Positions 37,517 to 46,782 of a DNA stretch of 64,000 nt are shown piece after piece. The notes under the pieces were generated by a model. It did no database searches. It was not told the origin of the DNA and saw only the letters and a program-made list of their open reading frames with translations. The translations under genes and the position numbers were made by a program. Position 1 is the first letter of the stretch, and each line of letters begins with the position of its first letter. Source of the DNA: Bacteroidota bacterium (GTDB lineage Bacteria > Bacteroidota > Bacteroidia > Chitinophagales > Chitinophagaceae). The stretch is from the NCBI GenBank assembly GCA_029555415.1, contig JAKPSI010000119.1, positions 1 to 64,000 of the forward strand, in the 5' to 3' direction.

Positions 37517-39184
37517 TTACAAATATGGAGCGCTGAATCCCAGCGACAGCATCCCATTTTTTACTTCGGGACAGCTGGTAAAAAGATTCCATAATAATCC
37601 GGAACGGTAATTCTCGATCATCACAATGATCGGACCCTGATCAATGGCCAGGTAAGAATTCGCGAACCAGAGATCCTTCAGGTTGAACGCGTCATAGAAG
37701 CCATAATCACCCCAGATCTTGTCACCCAGTACATAATAAAAATATTTCATCACCTTCATGGATTCCGTAGGCGTGTAAGGAAATGAGGAGAGAGCTGCCG
37801 TAGGTGCAATGGTGCCGATATCATTCGTGGGTGAACTGGCCGTATAGCCATTCTGGATATCGCTCGCCGTTAATCCCCATACCGAATCACTGTATCCGAA
37901 CCATGAATTGGGATTGCTGCGGCAGTATTCATAATTGATCTTGCTGTGGTTCACCGTTTGGGTCTGATAGTTCGCATACGCGTCACTCAGGCCCACCGGC
38001 TTGATGCCCATGAAAGAATAATGTTCAAAGAACAAGGGGCCGCCGCCCGGAGGACCCAGCGGTAACACATATCCATTGTAATTGCCCCCATTCGTGAAAC
38101 CCGCGCTGCCATTGCCTGTCCAACCCTGTGAATATACAGTTGCCGGCACGCCATGCGTGGTGGAAGAAGCGGCCAGCACATAAGTGATCAGGCATTCGTT
38201 CCAGCCGCGGATGGGCATGTTCATGTCCCAGTTATAATCCGGACTCCAGTGCCAGTACAGCACATTCTGTCCGCCATGGCGGAACCAGTCCCACTCCACG
38301 CCATTCCAGATCGAATTGATATCATTCCGCAGGTTGGTCTCGGCCACACCCGGGTCATTGAAGTATTGTCGGGCACATAACAAGCCTTCCATTAAATAGG
38401 AAGTCTCTACCAGGTCCGCGCCATTGTCCTTCGTACTGAAAGGCACCACGGTTCCCGTAGCACCATTCAGCCAGTGCGGAAACGCGCCATGGAATTTCTG
38501 TGCCGTATTCTTTAAGAATGATACGATGGTCTGCATGCGGGTCAGTCCCTGCGCACGCGTGATGAAATTCCTGCTCACACCCGTCACCATCGCCATGATC
38601 CCGAAACCGGAACCACCGGAAGTAACGATATCACCGGAACTGTTTCGCTCTCTGGCCAATCCGCTCACCGGATGCCCGAAGTCCCAGAAGTATTTGAAGG
38701 TTTGCTGCTGCACCAGGTCCAGCAACGCGTTATCACTGATCACCGGGAATTTGCGGGAAGAATCGATACTCGTATATAAAGTGATCTCCGTACCGGCCAG
38801 CAAAGCGCCACCGGCAGCGGAAGTGATATTATTGACCACTGATACTTTGTACTTGGTCAGGAAGCTCAGGTTGGAAGCGGGTTTCAGGACGATCACACTG
38901 TCAGACGCCTCATAACTGATATTGCAGGAGATATTACCTCCCCCGGCATTCGCTATAGTGACCATACCGGTTACCGTACTGCGTTTGACGGGCGCATTGA
39001 AACGAAAGCGAACAGCCATACCAACAGACGCGTCATAATAAGTGCCCAGCTTATTGCTGTTATTCGTGATGCTCCAGTTGGTCAGGCTCATCGGCGTTAC
39101 TACAGGCGGCGGATCTTTTTTCTTCCTGCAGGATGCCAGTACGAAAAGTACTCCGCACAATATGACAGCTTTCGTTGGATTCAT
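37517..39184 (-). CDS. GH144-type glucanase lipoprotein with Ig-like domain, copy 3
   Basis: 555 residues from the ATG at 39184; the upstream extension to 39253 lies in the GH30 gene region and is rejected. VLFVLASCRKKKD is a lipoprotein signal. Residues about 30-140 look like a bacterial Ig-like (Big_5) domain (MAVRFRFNAPVKRSTVTG, VSVVNNITSAAG), followed by the GH144 barrel (QQQTFKYFWDFGHPVSG, WLNGATGTVVPF, NGADLVETSYLMEG). The lipid anchor and extra domain suggest the surface-exposed member that attacks polymer first, while copies 1 and 2 finish in the periplasm (inference). Confidence 0.86.
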   Translation of the reverse strand: MNPTKAVILCGVLFVLASCRKKKDPPPVVTPMSLTNWSITNNSNKLGTYYDASVGMAVRFRFNAPVKRSTVTGMVTIANAGGGNISCNISYEASDSVIVLKPASNLSFLTKYKVSVVNNITSAAGGALLAGTEITLYTSIDSSRKFPVISDNALLDLVQQQTFKYFWDFGHPVSGLARERNSSGDIVTSGGSGFGIMAMVTGVSRNFITRAQGLTRMQTIVSFLKNTAQKFHGAFPHWLNGATGTVVPFSTKDNGADLVETSYLMEGLLCARQYFNDPGVAETNLRNDINSIWNGVEWDWFRHGGQNVLYWHWSPDYNWDMNMPIRGWNECLITYVLAASSTTHGVPATVYSQGWTGNGSAGFTNGGNYNGYVLPLGPPGGGPLFFEHYSFMGIKPVGLSDAYANYQTQTVNHSKINYEYCRSNPNSWFGYSDSVWGLTASDIQNGYTASSPTNDIGTIAPTAALSSFPYTPTESMKVMKYFYYVLGDKIWGDYGFYDAFNLKDLWFANSYLAIDQGPIIVMIENYRSGLLWNLFTSCPEVKNGMLSLGFSAPYL

Positions 39185-39194
39185 ATTTCTGTTT

Positions 39195-40649
39195 TTACAG
39201 TACCAGCGTACTGATGGAATGCGGCAGCGCCGTGATCTCCGCGGCCTTGCCATTGATCCAGAGATAATACGGGAACTTGTCCTTACCGGTATTCATCACC
39301 ACCACTACCAGTTTGCCATCCGGGTTGCGGAAAGCAGTAGTGAGTAACTGACTGCGGCTCGCGGCACTGCTGACGCGGCTGGCACCCGGTGTAATGAATT
39401 TGGAAAAATGACCGATATAATAATAGGAGTTCGTGAAAATGAGTTTGCCGCTGCGTGTATCCGCATGCACAGGCGCGTAACAGAAATTACCCACGTGGTT
39501 GGGACCGCCGGTTTCATCCAGTAGCACGTTCCAGTCCGTGAAGCCCACCATACCATTGTTGAAATCATTGATCATATTCAGGCCGTATTTCTCACCCAGT
39601 GCCCAGTTGGCATATTTGGTGGAATCGAAACGCTCCGCGCAACCTTCAGTGAAGAACAGGTTGGTGTTCGGATATGCTTCATGTACACGTTTCACATTCT
39701 CGAACATATGGGTTCCGCCACTCCAGTTCTCATACCAGTGGAAACCCATACCCCAGATGTATTTGGCGGCTTCGGGATCATCGAAATAAGTTTGCGCGCG
39801 CTGATACATCAGGTCGCGGTTATGATCCCAAACAATGATCTTCTTGTCTTTCAAACCTTCTTTCTCCATCGTGGGGCCCAGGCTCTTCTTCAGGAAATCT
39901 CTTTCTTCTTCTGCAGTATAGTTGCAGGACTCCCAGGTTTGTTTGGCCATGGGTTCATTCTGTACACTGATGCCCCATACCGGAATGCCATCAGCTTCAT
40001 AAGCCTTGACGAATTTGGTGAAATACATCGCCCAGCTGTCGTAGTATACCGGAAGCAGTTTACCGCCGTGCAGCATTTCTTTATTATCCTTCATCCAGCC
40101 CGGAGGACTCCAGGGGCTCGCAAACAAGGTCAGCTTGCCACCCGCCGCTTTCATGGCCGCTTTGATGAAGGGGATCTTGTATTTTTTATCATGGTCGATA
40201 TTGAATGTTTTCAGTTCCTTGTCGCCTTCAGCAACATACGTATACATATCACTGCTGAAATCGCAGCTGTTGATATTGGTGCGGGCCACGGTATAACCGA
40301 TGCCTTTCTCTTTATCAAAGTACGCATTGAGCAAAGCCTGCTGCTGATCGGCCGGGAGTTTGGCATAAGTCTCCGCAGATGCATCCGTCAGCGCACCACC
40401 GATACCGAGATAGGTCTGATACGTTTTGGAAGGATCCACGAATACACAGATCTGTGTTTCCATCGGCTGGGCCATATCCGTAAAGGCCACGGAATCCACC
40501 GCGCTGAGGCGCAGGTTACTGCTGTCGGCCGTAATAAAGACCTTTACTTTTTTTCCGTCCGTTGAAAAGGCGGGGGCTTTCTCTTTTTCTGAAGTAGTGC
40601 TGCAGGAAACCAATCCCGTTATCACTGCGGCAAGCAGGAATTTATGCAT
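39195..40649 (-). CDS. GH30 family glycosidase, copy 1 (lipoprotein)
   Basis: A 484-residue lipoprotein (AVITGLVSCSTT). The barrel has GIGGALTDASAE, ASPWSPPGWMKDN, VQNEP with acid/base Glu232 and FFTEGC with nucleophile Glu335, in the standard GH30 order, followed by a beta-sandwich. The family holds beta-1,6-glucanases, glucosylceramidases and xylanases; the combination with GH144 favours a beta-glucan. The gene ends 11 bp upstream of the third GH144 gene. Confidence 0.92.
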   Translation of the reverse strand: MHKFLLAAVITGLVSCSTTSEKEKAPAFSTDGKKVKVFITADSSNLRLSAVDSVAFTDMAQPMETQICVFVDPSKTYQTYLGIGGALTDASAETYAKLPADQQQALLNAYFDKEKGIGYTVARTNINSCDFSSDMYTYVAEGDKELKTFNIDHDKKYKIPFIKAAMKAAGGKLTLFASPWSPPGWMKDNKEMLHGGKLLPVYYDSWAMYFTKFVKAYEADGIPVWGISVQNEPMAKQTWESCNYTAEEERDFLKKSLGPTMEKEGLKDKKIIVWDHNRDLMYQRAQTYFDDPEAAKYIWGMGFHWYENWSGGTHMFENVKRVHEAYPNTNLFFTEGCAERFDSTKYANWALGEKYGLNMINDFNNGMVGFTDWNVLLDETGGPNHVGNFCYAPVHADTRSGKLIFTNSYYYIGHFSKFITPGASRVSSAASRSQLLTTAFRNPDGKLVVVVMNTGKDKFPYYLWINGKAAEITALPHSISTLVL

Positions 40650-40671
40650 GTGTACTTTTTTATGTATTTAA

Positions 40672-42123
40672 TTACCAGGTATAGGTTCCCGCGGCGCCGG
40701 CAGGCAGCATCACAGTGACCCATTTCCCTTTATAATTGATATTGAAACTCACAGGCGCGTTGCTGTCGTTCATCGTGACCAGCACTTTCTTGCCCGCGGG
40801 TGTTTTGAATGCGGCATTGAAGATCGGTGCATCCTGGTTACTGGCGATCCGTACAGAACCGGCCGGTACGAATTTGGATGCATGCGCTACGATATAATAA
40901 CCCACGTTACGTGTGAAATTGGAACCACTGATAGTGATCGCACCCTTGCATTCTGTACAACCACCGGGTGTATGGATGCTGTAGGTATTGTCACTCGCCA
41001 GGTTCCATTCCAAAGCGTTGCGGCTCCAGTTGCGCATGGTGCCGATGATCACGTTCTTCACGTGCCATTGCAGGTCACCATTGAAAGTGCCGTTCGCGCC
41101 CGTCCACTGTTCCGTGAAATAAAGTGCTTTATCGGGGAAGTTGTTATGCACGGTTGACAACGCGCTCACATCACCACCATATAAATGGAAGGCGGAACCA
41201 TCAATGAATGGTTTCGCACCCGTATCACCCAGTACCGCGATCGGATAATTCGGATTATCACAGTTATGGTCCCAAACGATGATCTTGGTCGTGATACCCG
41301 CAGTCTGGAACGCAGGTCCCAGCGCGTTCTTCACGAAATCAGCTTCCTGTCCGGAACTGAGCACCATGCTCGGGTTGTTACCCCCATGCTGCGGTTCATT
41401 CTGGATCGTCACGGCATCGATATTGATACCGCGCGCTTTCATTTGCTGAATGTATTTCACGAAGTACTGCGCGTATACACTATAATACTGCGACTGCAGC
41501 GTACCGCCCATGGAATTACCGTTATCCTTCATCCATACCGGCGCGCTCCAGGGTGAGCCGAGGATCTTGATATTGGGATTGATGGCCAGGATCTGTTTCA
41601 GGACCGGGACCACATCCAGCGTATCTTTTGACAGACTGAAATTTGCGAGGGTGGGATCGGTTTGTCCGGTCGGCTTATCATCATAACTGAATACCGTCGG
41701 GTTCAGATCGGAAGCACCGATGCTGACACGCAGGTAACTCACACCAATGCTGGTACCGGTATTGCCGAATAATTCCTGCAACAGCGCCGCGCGTTCCGTG
41801 GAACCCATCTGCATGATGAGCTGCGCGCTGCCACCGGTGAGGGTATACCCAAATCCATCAATGGTCTGATAAGAAGTGGCGGAATCCACCGTAATGTTCT
41901 GAAAACTGTTAGCAGTGGTACCAAAGGAAAGCGTGGTGCTCTGCTTCTGCAATTCAGAAGTGCGGTCACCCGTAGTGATCCATGCATCCACATCATTGGT
42001 GCCGGAATTGGGAGGCGGATTGTTGCCACCGCCGCCACCGCCACCATTGTCTTTTTTCTTGCACACACCGAAGATGAACAGACTGCTCAGCAGCAGGATC
42101 ACCGGCACTTTCCTTTTTATCAT
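40672..42123 (-). CDS. GH30 family glycosidase, copy 2 (lipoprotein)
   Basis: A 483-residue lipoprotein (LFIFGVCKKKD) with a Gly-rich then Pro-rich flexible linker (residues 26-42), typical of surface lipoproteins. Barrel motifs: DGFGYTLTGGSA, GSPWSAPVWMKDN, IQNEP with Glu243 as acid/base and YFTEQWT with Glu338 as nucleophile. It is clearly diverged from copy 1, suggesting a different linkage or chain-length preference. It precedes copy 1 by 22 bp. Confidence 0.92.
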   Translation of the reverse strand: MIKRKVPVILLLSSLFIFGVCKKKDNGGGGGGGNNPPPNSGTNDVDAWITTGDRTSELQKQSTTLSFGTTANSFQNITVDSATSYQTIDGFGYTLTGGSAQLIMQMGSTERAALLQELFGNTGTSIGVSYLRVSIGASDLNPTVFSYDDKPTGQTDPTLANFSLSKDTLDVVPVLKQILAINPNIKILGSPWSAPVWMKDNGNSMGGTLQSQYYSVYAQYFVKYIQQMKARGINIDAVTIQNEPQHGGNNPSMVLSSGQEADFVKNALGPAFQTAGITTKIIVWDHNCDNPNYPIAVLGDTGAKPFIDGSAFHLYGGDVSALSTVHNNFPDKALYFTEQWTGANGTFNGDLQWHVKNVIIGTMRNWSRNALEWNLASDNTYSIHTPGGCTECKGAITISGSNFTRNVGYYIVAHASKFVPAGSVRIASNQDAPIFNAAFKTPAGKKVLVTMNDSNAPVSFNINYKGKWVTVMLPAGAAGTYTW

Positions 42124-42127
42124 GATT

Positions 42128-43450
42128 TTATTTTTTCATTTTCAAACGATCCACCACCAGGTCACCCACTTTGGTGCCGTATTCCGTACTCACCAGACAT
42201 GAATTATGGAAGTGGATACCACCATAAAAACGGGCCCAGTTATTCTCGATCGCCGCGGCACGGAATGATTCGAAAGAACGGTTGGCGATGCCGAACTCCA
42301 GTTCTGAAGTATCGGTATAGGCCATATGATCACCATACACACTGGTCAGCGCTTCCGCGCAGGATGCAGAAACCGTACTGTGTCCGCAGGTATATTCAGG
42401 GAACGGCGGTGTTTGCAGATACGGCGCCCAGTTGGGGTCGATGTATTTATTGATCACGGTTTCAGGACGTACACAGTTGCTGCGGAATTTTTCATCCCAG
42501 CACTGAATGAACGCGTCGAAACCGGCGATCGCTGTTTTAGCATACGCACATACCGTTGTTCCGAAATCGGCTTTCGCGGTTTGGGAAGCGATGCCCACGA
42601 TATTCATCCAGTGACCCGGAGGGGAGAATTTCTTGGCCATGAACATCACGTGACCTTCCACGATCATACGCGTACCCAGGTCATCCCAGAACTCCGCGAT
42701 ATGCTGCTGTTCTTTGGTGAGGCTGTCGCGCGCGATCTTCACTTTCATCACTTCCTGATAATACTTGCTGTTCTTATCCTTCATGTTGAAAGCGGGCGGC
42801 GGCGGGGTCCGGAACTGATCGGCACTGTCCATCACCATGGGACGGATCTCATTCCAGTGCGGCTCCAGCGCTTGCTGGTACTGCGGCGGCGTGGGTACCC
42901 AGCGGCCTTCTTCTTCCGTGATATGGTATTTTTCAGCGGTACGCGTTTGCGCATAATTGTCTTTCTTGCTCCAGCGGAGGATGTGGTTACCTACGGAATC
43001 CGCCAGTTGTTTACTGGCTTTCTTCATCTCATCCGTCATGCCATTCGCGGTGGCGATGGAATCCAGTTCCTTCACATAATCCTGCATGCTGCCTTCGGGG
43101 AAGGTCACCGCCTCGCCCACTTTGCAGAAAGCTAACATAGTGGCATAACCGAAATTCACATTGGCGGTATCCTGTTTGGGGATGGCGGGCAGGTGTTTGA
43201 TCTGTCCGGCCAGCGATTGGAACCTTCCGTCGCCCAGCGCCATCACTTCATACGCCGCGATGGTAGCATAGGTGTAGTTACGGCTGGCGATGATGGGCGG
43301 GAAATTATTCTGCATCACCACATTGTTCAGCTGCTTCACTGTTTTGGAGAACAGGATGGGGTCATTGAACACATCATGATAGGCAGGTTTTTGTTTACAA
43401 CTGCCCAGGGCCAGCACGGTTGCCAGCACTAAAAATCGGAAGGGTCTCAT
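42128..43450 (-). CDS. PAP2-superfamily / vanadium-dependent haloperoxidase-like lipoprotein
   Basis: A 440-residue lipoprotein (LALGSCKQK). The three parts of the PAP2/haloperoxidase site can be seen: KFRSNCVRPET (Lys, Arg), PEYTCGHSTVSAS (Ser, Gly, His) and ARFYGGIHFHNS (Arg x5 His). Length and helical N-terminal half fit the vanadium haloperoxidase-like branch rather than short lipid phosphatases. It could be a haloperoxidase or an acid phosphatase. It lies 4 bp from the GH30 copy 2 start, so it is part of the glucan operon. Confidence 0.8.
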   Translation of the reverse strand: MRPFRFLVLATVLALGSCKQKPAYHDVFNDPILFSKTVKQLNNVVMQNNFPPIIASRNYTYATIAAYEVMALGDGRFQSLAGQIKHLPAIPKQDTANVNFGYATMLAFCKVGEAVTFPEGSMQDYVKELDSIATANGMTDEMKKASKQLADSVGNHILRWSKKDNYAQTRTAEKYHITEEEGRWVPTPPQYQQALEPHWNEIRPMVMDSADQFRTPPPPAFNMKDKNSKYYQEVMKVKIARDSLTKEQQHIAEFWDDLGTRMIVEGHVMFMAKKFSPPGHWMNIVGIASQTAKADFGTTVCAYAKTAIAGFDAFIQCWDEKFRSNCVRPETVINKYIDPNWAPYLQTPPFPEYTCGHSTVSASCAEALTSVYGDHMAYTDTSELEFGIANRSFESFRAAAIENNWARFYGGIHFHNSCLVSTEYGTKVGDLVVDRLKMKK

Positions 43451-43488
43451 AACATTATTTTTATAAAGCTACACCCCGCAGGGTTTTA

Positions 43489-46400
43489 TCATTGCAAAAA
43501 AACTAAAGTCCCGTTATTCCGGGCAATGACCATCATTTTCTTTCCATTGATCGTCGTCACCCATTTGCTGTCCCGGATCTCCCCGTCCACACGCGGCATG
43601 CCCTTTTCCACGCTGAAACCGCCCCCTTTCGCATTAAATTGGAAGGCGCTCAGCGGCAGGGCATCATAACGGCCCTCATAAGGCACTACCCCGTAAAAAT
43701 TGCCTCCCAGCACATAATTTCCGGTGGTTCCGGGCTGCAGGGGCGCAAAGGAGAAGACGGGCGACAACTGCAGGTCTTCCGGCAGCAGCACTTTTTTGAA
43801 ATTGCCCTTGCCATCGTTCAGGAAACAGCAGGAACCCAGCTCTTCAGCGGTCAGTTCCTTGTAATCCTTGAACAGGTCATAGAACATGTACTGCACCGTT
43901 TTACCCGCCACCTCACTGTACGTGAGATAAGCTTTCTTCAGTACGGGCAGCGCGCGCTCCAGTTCATCCTTGGCCAGGAAAGTATATTGTTTGCCATCGA
44001 TCGTATAACACATGATCTGTTCCACCATGCCGTTATTGTCGAAGTCCTTTACATATAATTTCAGCGGACCGTTCTTGCCGGACCAGAGTTTGGAATTATG
44101 TCCCCAGTTACCCGCCAGCAGGTCCGGATAGCCATCACTGTTCACATCGGTTGCATAGAGGGATTGCCAGAGGCCCGTTGACTGCGGGATATCCTGCGGT
44201 GTGAACACGCCTTTATTATTGATGAAGATCTTCACCCCCATCCACTCACCTGCTATGGCCAGATCAGGCCACCCATCTTTATTGATATCCGCGAAGGAGG
44301 CGGAAGTGACCATGCCCACATTGATCAGGTTGACCATTTTGGAAGGCGCGATCGCGAATTTGCCCTTGCCGTCATTGAGATAGAGATAAGAACTCTGTGG
44401 CAATCCGTATTTCATCGGGTCAGAAAGAAAACCCACGAATACATCCAGGTCACCATCATGATCCACATCTGCCGTAGTTACACATGATTTATTCTCGAAC
44501 AATTGCGGAATATTGCTCATGGTCAGCGAAAAGTGACCTTTACCATCATTGATATACAAACGGTCGGCCGATGATACATCGCTCGACGGCATTTCATTGC
44601 CGCCACTCACCACCCACAGGTCCTGGAACCCGTCACCATTCGCGTCAAAGAAAGTGGCATCCACATCCTCACATACCGCGAAGTGACTGAACAGGGATGT
44701 GTCAATGGATTGGAAGCTGCCGTTCTTTTGCTGCACCATCAGGGCCCCCGGTTGCAGCTTGGCGCCGCATACATAGATATCATCCAGCCCGTCATTGTTC
44801 ACATCACCCACCGCGATCTTGGGTCCGCGGGTGGACAATTCATGCGGGATGAGGTATTGAATATTGAAATCAATGAAATCATTTTCCTTGTGCTTCCAGT
44901 TCACACCGGCTTGCGCGGTGATATCAGAGAGCAGCGGAGTTGTTTCCGGGAAAAAGGTATTGAACCTGCGGAATAAACCCACAGAGGCATCCGATTCTTT
45001 GAGCGACAGTTGCTGATCGGCCTTTACATTTTTCAGCACCTGAACGTTCTTGTTGGGCCATACGATAACCAGGCTATCTGCCACCGAAGTAGTATCCATC
45101 CCAAAATGCAGGCGGGGTTCACAGGATGATTCAAAGCCGCGTGTCAGCATCAGCTGATTGTACTGTACACCGCTTTTGGTGAACAGGTAGGCTTTGGCAC
45201 CCACAGCAAAATGATTGGCACTGTCGCTGTGCAGGGAAACGGTGAGATAATGTTTTTTCGGTGCGTTGTTCTTCAGGATCACTGCTTCTGAATTGATGCA
45301 GTTCATCACCAGGTCAAGGTTACCGTCATTATCCAGATCGGCATAAGAAGATCCGTTGTAATACCCTTTCATTTTACCGGTACCCCAGTCGTTGCTCACA
45401 TCCGCGAATTTCATTTTGCCATCGCCCCGGTACAGGAACGGATGCGAAGCACCATCGGGCATCGCTTTGATAGCCGGCTCATCATACGCGTCGGTCTTGT
45501 CCATGCCCTTCATTTTGAGGTCGGACACAAAACGCACATAATCCAGGTCCACCGGGCGTTTCACGATACCGCTGGAAATGAAAAGGTCTTTATTTCCATC
45601 ATTATCAAAATCCGCGAACAGGGGACACCAGCTCCAGTCCGTTGCCGGCATACCACTGGCCAGGGCCACATCACTGAAGCTGTCGCCGTTGCCATTATTG
45701 CGCTGCAAAGTGTTACGGGAATACTGGTTCTGATAACCCTTGTACTGCAGTTTCACTTTATAGATATCCATGTTCTCATCACTGCCATAGGTCTTGAGTG
45801 TTTTTTCATCGGGCGGCAGCATGTCCACCGTGACCACATCCAGCTGGCCATCATTATTATAATCCGCGATATCATTACCCATGCTGAAGCGGCTGTAATG
45901 TTTGAAATGGTCTGCGCCGCTCTCCGTGAAAGTACCGTTGCCGTTATTGATGTAATAGTAATCGTTCTCGTGGAAGTCGTTACCCACATAGATATCATCC
46001 CAGCCATCGTTATTCATATCCCCGATCGCGATACCGAGTCCATAACCGAGATTGCTCTGATAGATACCGGCCTGTGCCGATACATCCGTGAATTTATGTG
46101 TAGGCGTATTCAGATCATTGCGGTAGAGGCGGTCGCCGGAAGAAGAATCATATTTGTGGCGGTTGCTGGTATCCACGATGTTGGCGTGGGGATGGTGCGA
46201 CTGATTGAGGATGAAACAATCCAGGTCACCGTCATTATCATAATCAAAGAAGGCGGTCTGTGTGGTGAAGCAGGACGTGTTCAGTCCGTATTCCGCAGCG
46301 CTTTCCGTGAACGTATTGTTCCTGTTGTTGATGTAAAGCTCATTGTGGCCGGTCAGTCCGTATTTATTGCTGACGGTGGACACATAGATATCCAGATAGC

Positions 46401-46782
46401 CATCACCATTCACATCGGCCATGGTGGAACCGGTGCACCAGTCGGACAAACCTTTCACACCGGCCTTGTCCGTGATATCCTCGAACTGGAAATTGCCTTT
46501 GTTCAGGTAGAGTTTATTATTCCCTTTGGAATTGGCGGTAAAATAGATATCCGGCAAACCGTCATTATTGATATCACCGGTGGATACGCCACCACCATTA
46601 TAGAAATAGAGATAGTAGAGGATGCTGAAAAGATGTTTGTTCTCCAGCTTGTTGACAAAGTTTACATGCGTTTGCGAAGAGGGCATTGTTGTGAAAAGAG
46701 TCTGGCTCTTTTTACAGGATCCCAGCACGAACACAAGGGCAATGGCAGCTGCACTGATACGTAACCTACTTGACATGGTCAT
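43489..46782 (-). CDS. FG-GAP/VCBS repeat protein with ASPIC/UnbV domain
   Basis: A 1097-residue lipoprotein (VLGSCKKSQ). It holds many FG-GAP/VCBS repeats with Ca-binding DxDxDG-like loops (DINNDGLPDIYFT, DVNGDGYLDIYVS, DYDNDGDLDCFIL, and others) in an N-terminal and a C-terminal group, with an ASPIC/UnbV-type segment between (HLRTRGFESS-like part around residues 545-610: LTRGFESSCEPRLHFG). Such proteins form beta-propellers on the cell surface and often accompany SusC/D. The ATG overlaps the cytochrome stop by one base (TAATG). Confidence 0.87.
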   Translation of the reverse strand: MTMSSRLRISAAAIALVFVLGSCKKSQTLFTTMPSSQTHVNFVNKLENKHLFSILYYLYFYNGGGVSTGDINNDGLPDIYFTANSKGNNKLYLNKGNFQFEDITDKAGVKGLSDWCTGSTMADVNGDGYLDIYVSTVSNKYGLTGHNELYINNRNNTFTESAAEYGLNTSCFTTQTAFFDYDNDGDLDCFILNQSHHPHANIVDTSNRHKYDSSSGDRLYRNDLNTPTHKFTDVSAQAGIYQSNLGYGLGIAIGDMNNDGWDDIYVGNDFHENDYYYINNGNGTFTESGADHFKHYSRFSMGNDIADYNNDGQLDVVTVDMLPPDEKTLKTYGSDENMDIYKVKLQYKGYQNQYSRNTLQRNNGNGDSFSDVALASGMPATDWSWCPLFADFDNDGNKDLFISSGIVKRPVDLDYVRFVSDLKMKGMDKTDAYDEPAIKAMPDGASHPFLYRGDGKMKFADVSNDWGTGKMKGYYNGSSYADLDNDGNLDLVMNCINSEAVILKNNAPKKHYLTVSLHSDSANHFAVGAKAYLFTKSGVQYNQLMLTRGFESSCEPRLHFGMDTTSVADSLVIVWPNKNVQVLKNVKADQQLSLKESDASVGLFRRFNTFFPETTPLLSDITAQAGVNWKHKENDFIDFNIQYLIPHELSTRGPKIAVGDVNNDGLDDIYVCGAKLQPGALMVQQKNGSFQSIDTSLFSHFAVCEDVDATFFDANGDGFQDLWVVSGGNEMPSSDVSSADRLYINDGKGHFSLTMSNIPQLFENKSCVTTADVDHDGDLDVFVGFLSDPMKYGLPQSSYLYLNDGKGKFAIAPSKMVNLINVGMVTSASFADINKDGWPDLAIAGEWMGVKIFINNKGVFTPQDIPQSTGLWQSLYATDVNSDGYPDLLAGNWGHNSKLWSGKNGPLKLYVKDFDNNGMVEQIMCYTIDGKQYTFLAKDELERALPVLKKAYLTYSEVAGKTVQYMFYDLFKDYKELTAEELGSCCFLNDGKGNFKKVLLPEDLQLSPVFSFAPLQPGTTGNYVLGGNFYGVVPYEGRYDALPLSAFQFNAKGGGFSVEKGMPRVDGEIRDSKWVTTINGKKMMVIARNNGTLVFLQ

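Noticed and set aside
39681-40565. A 294-residue plus-strand ORF
   Set aside because: Antisense to GH30 copy 1; no family features.
45442-46764. Long 440-residue plus-strand ORF opposite the FG-GAP gene
   Set aside because: It is an antisense shadow of the repeated Asp-rich loops; the Ile/His-rich product has no signal or domain and the minus-strand protein is clearly real.
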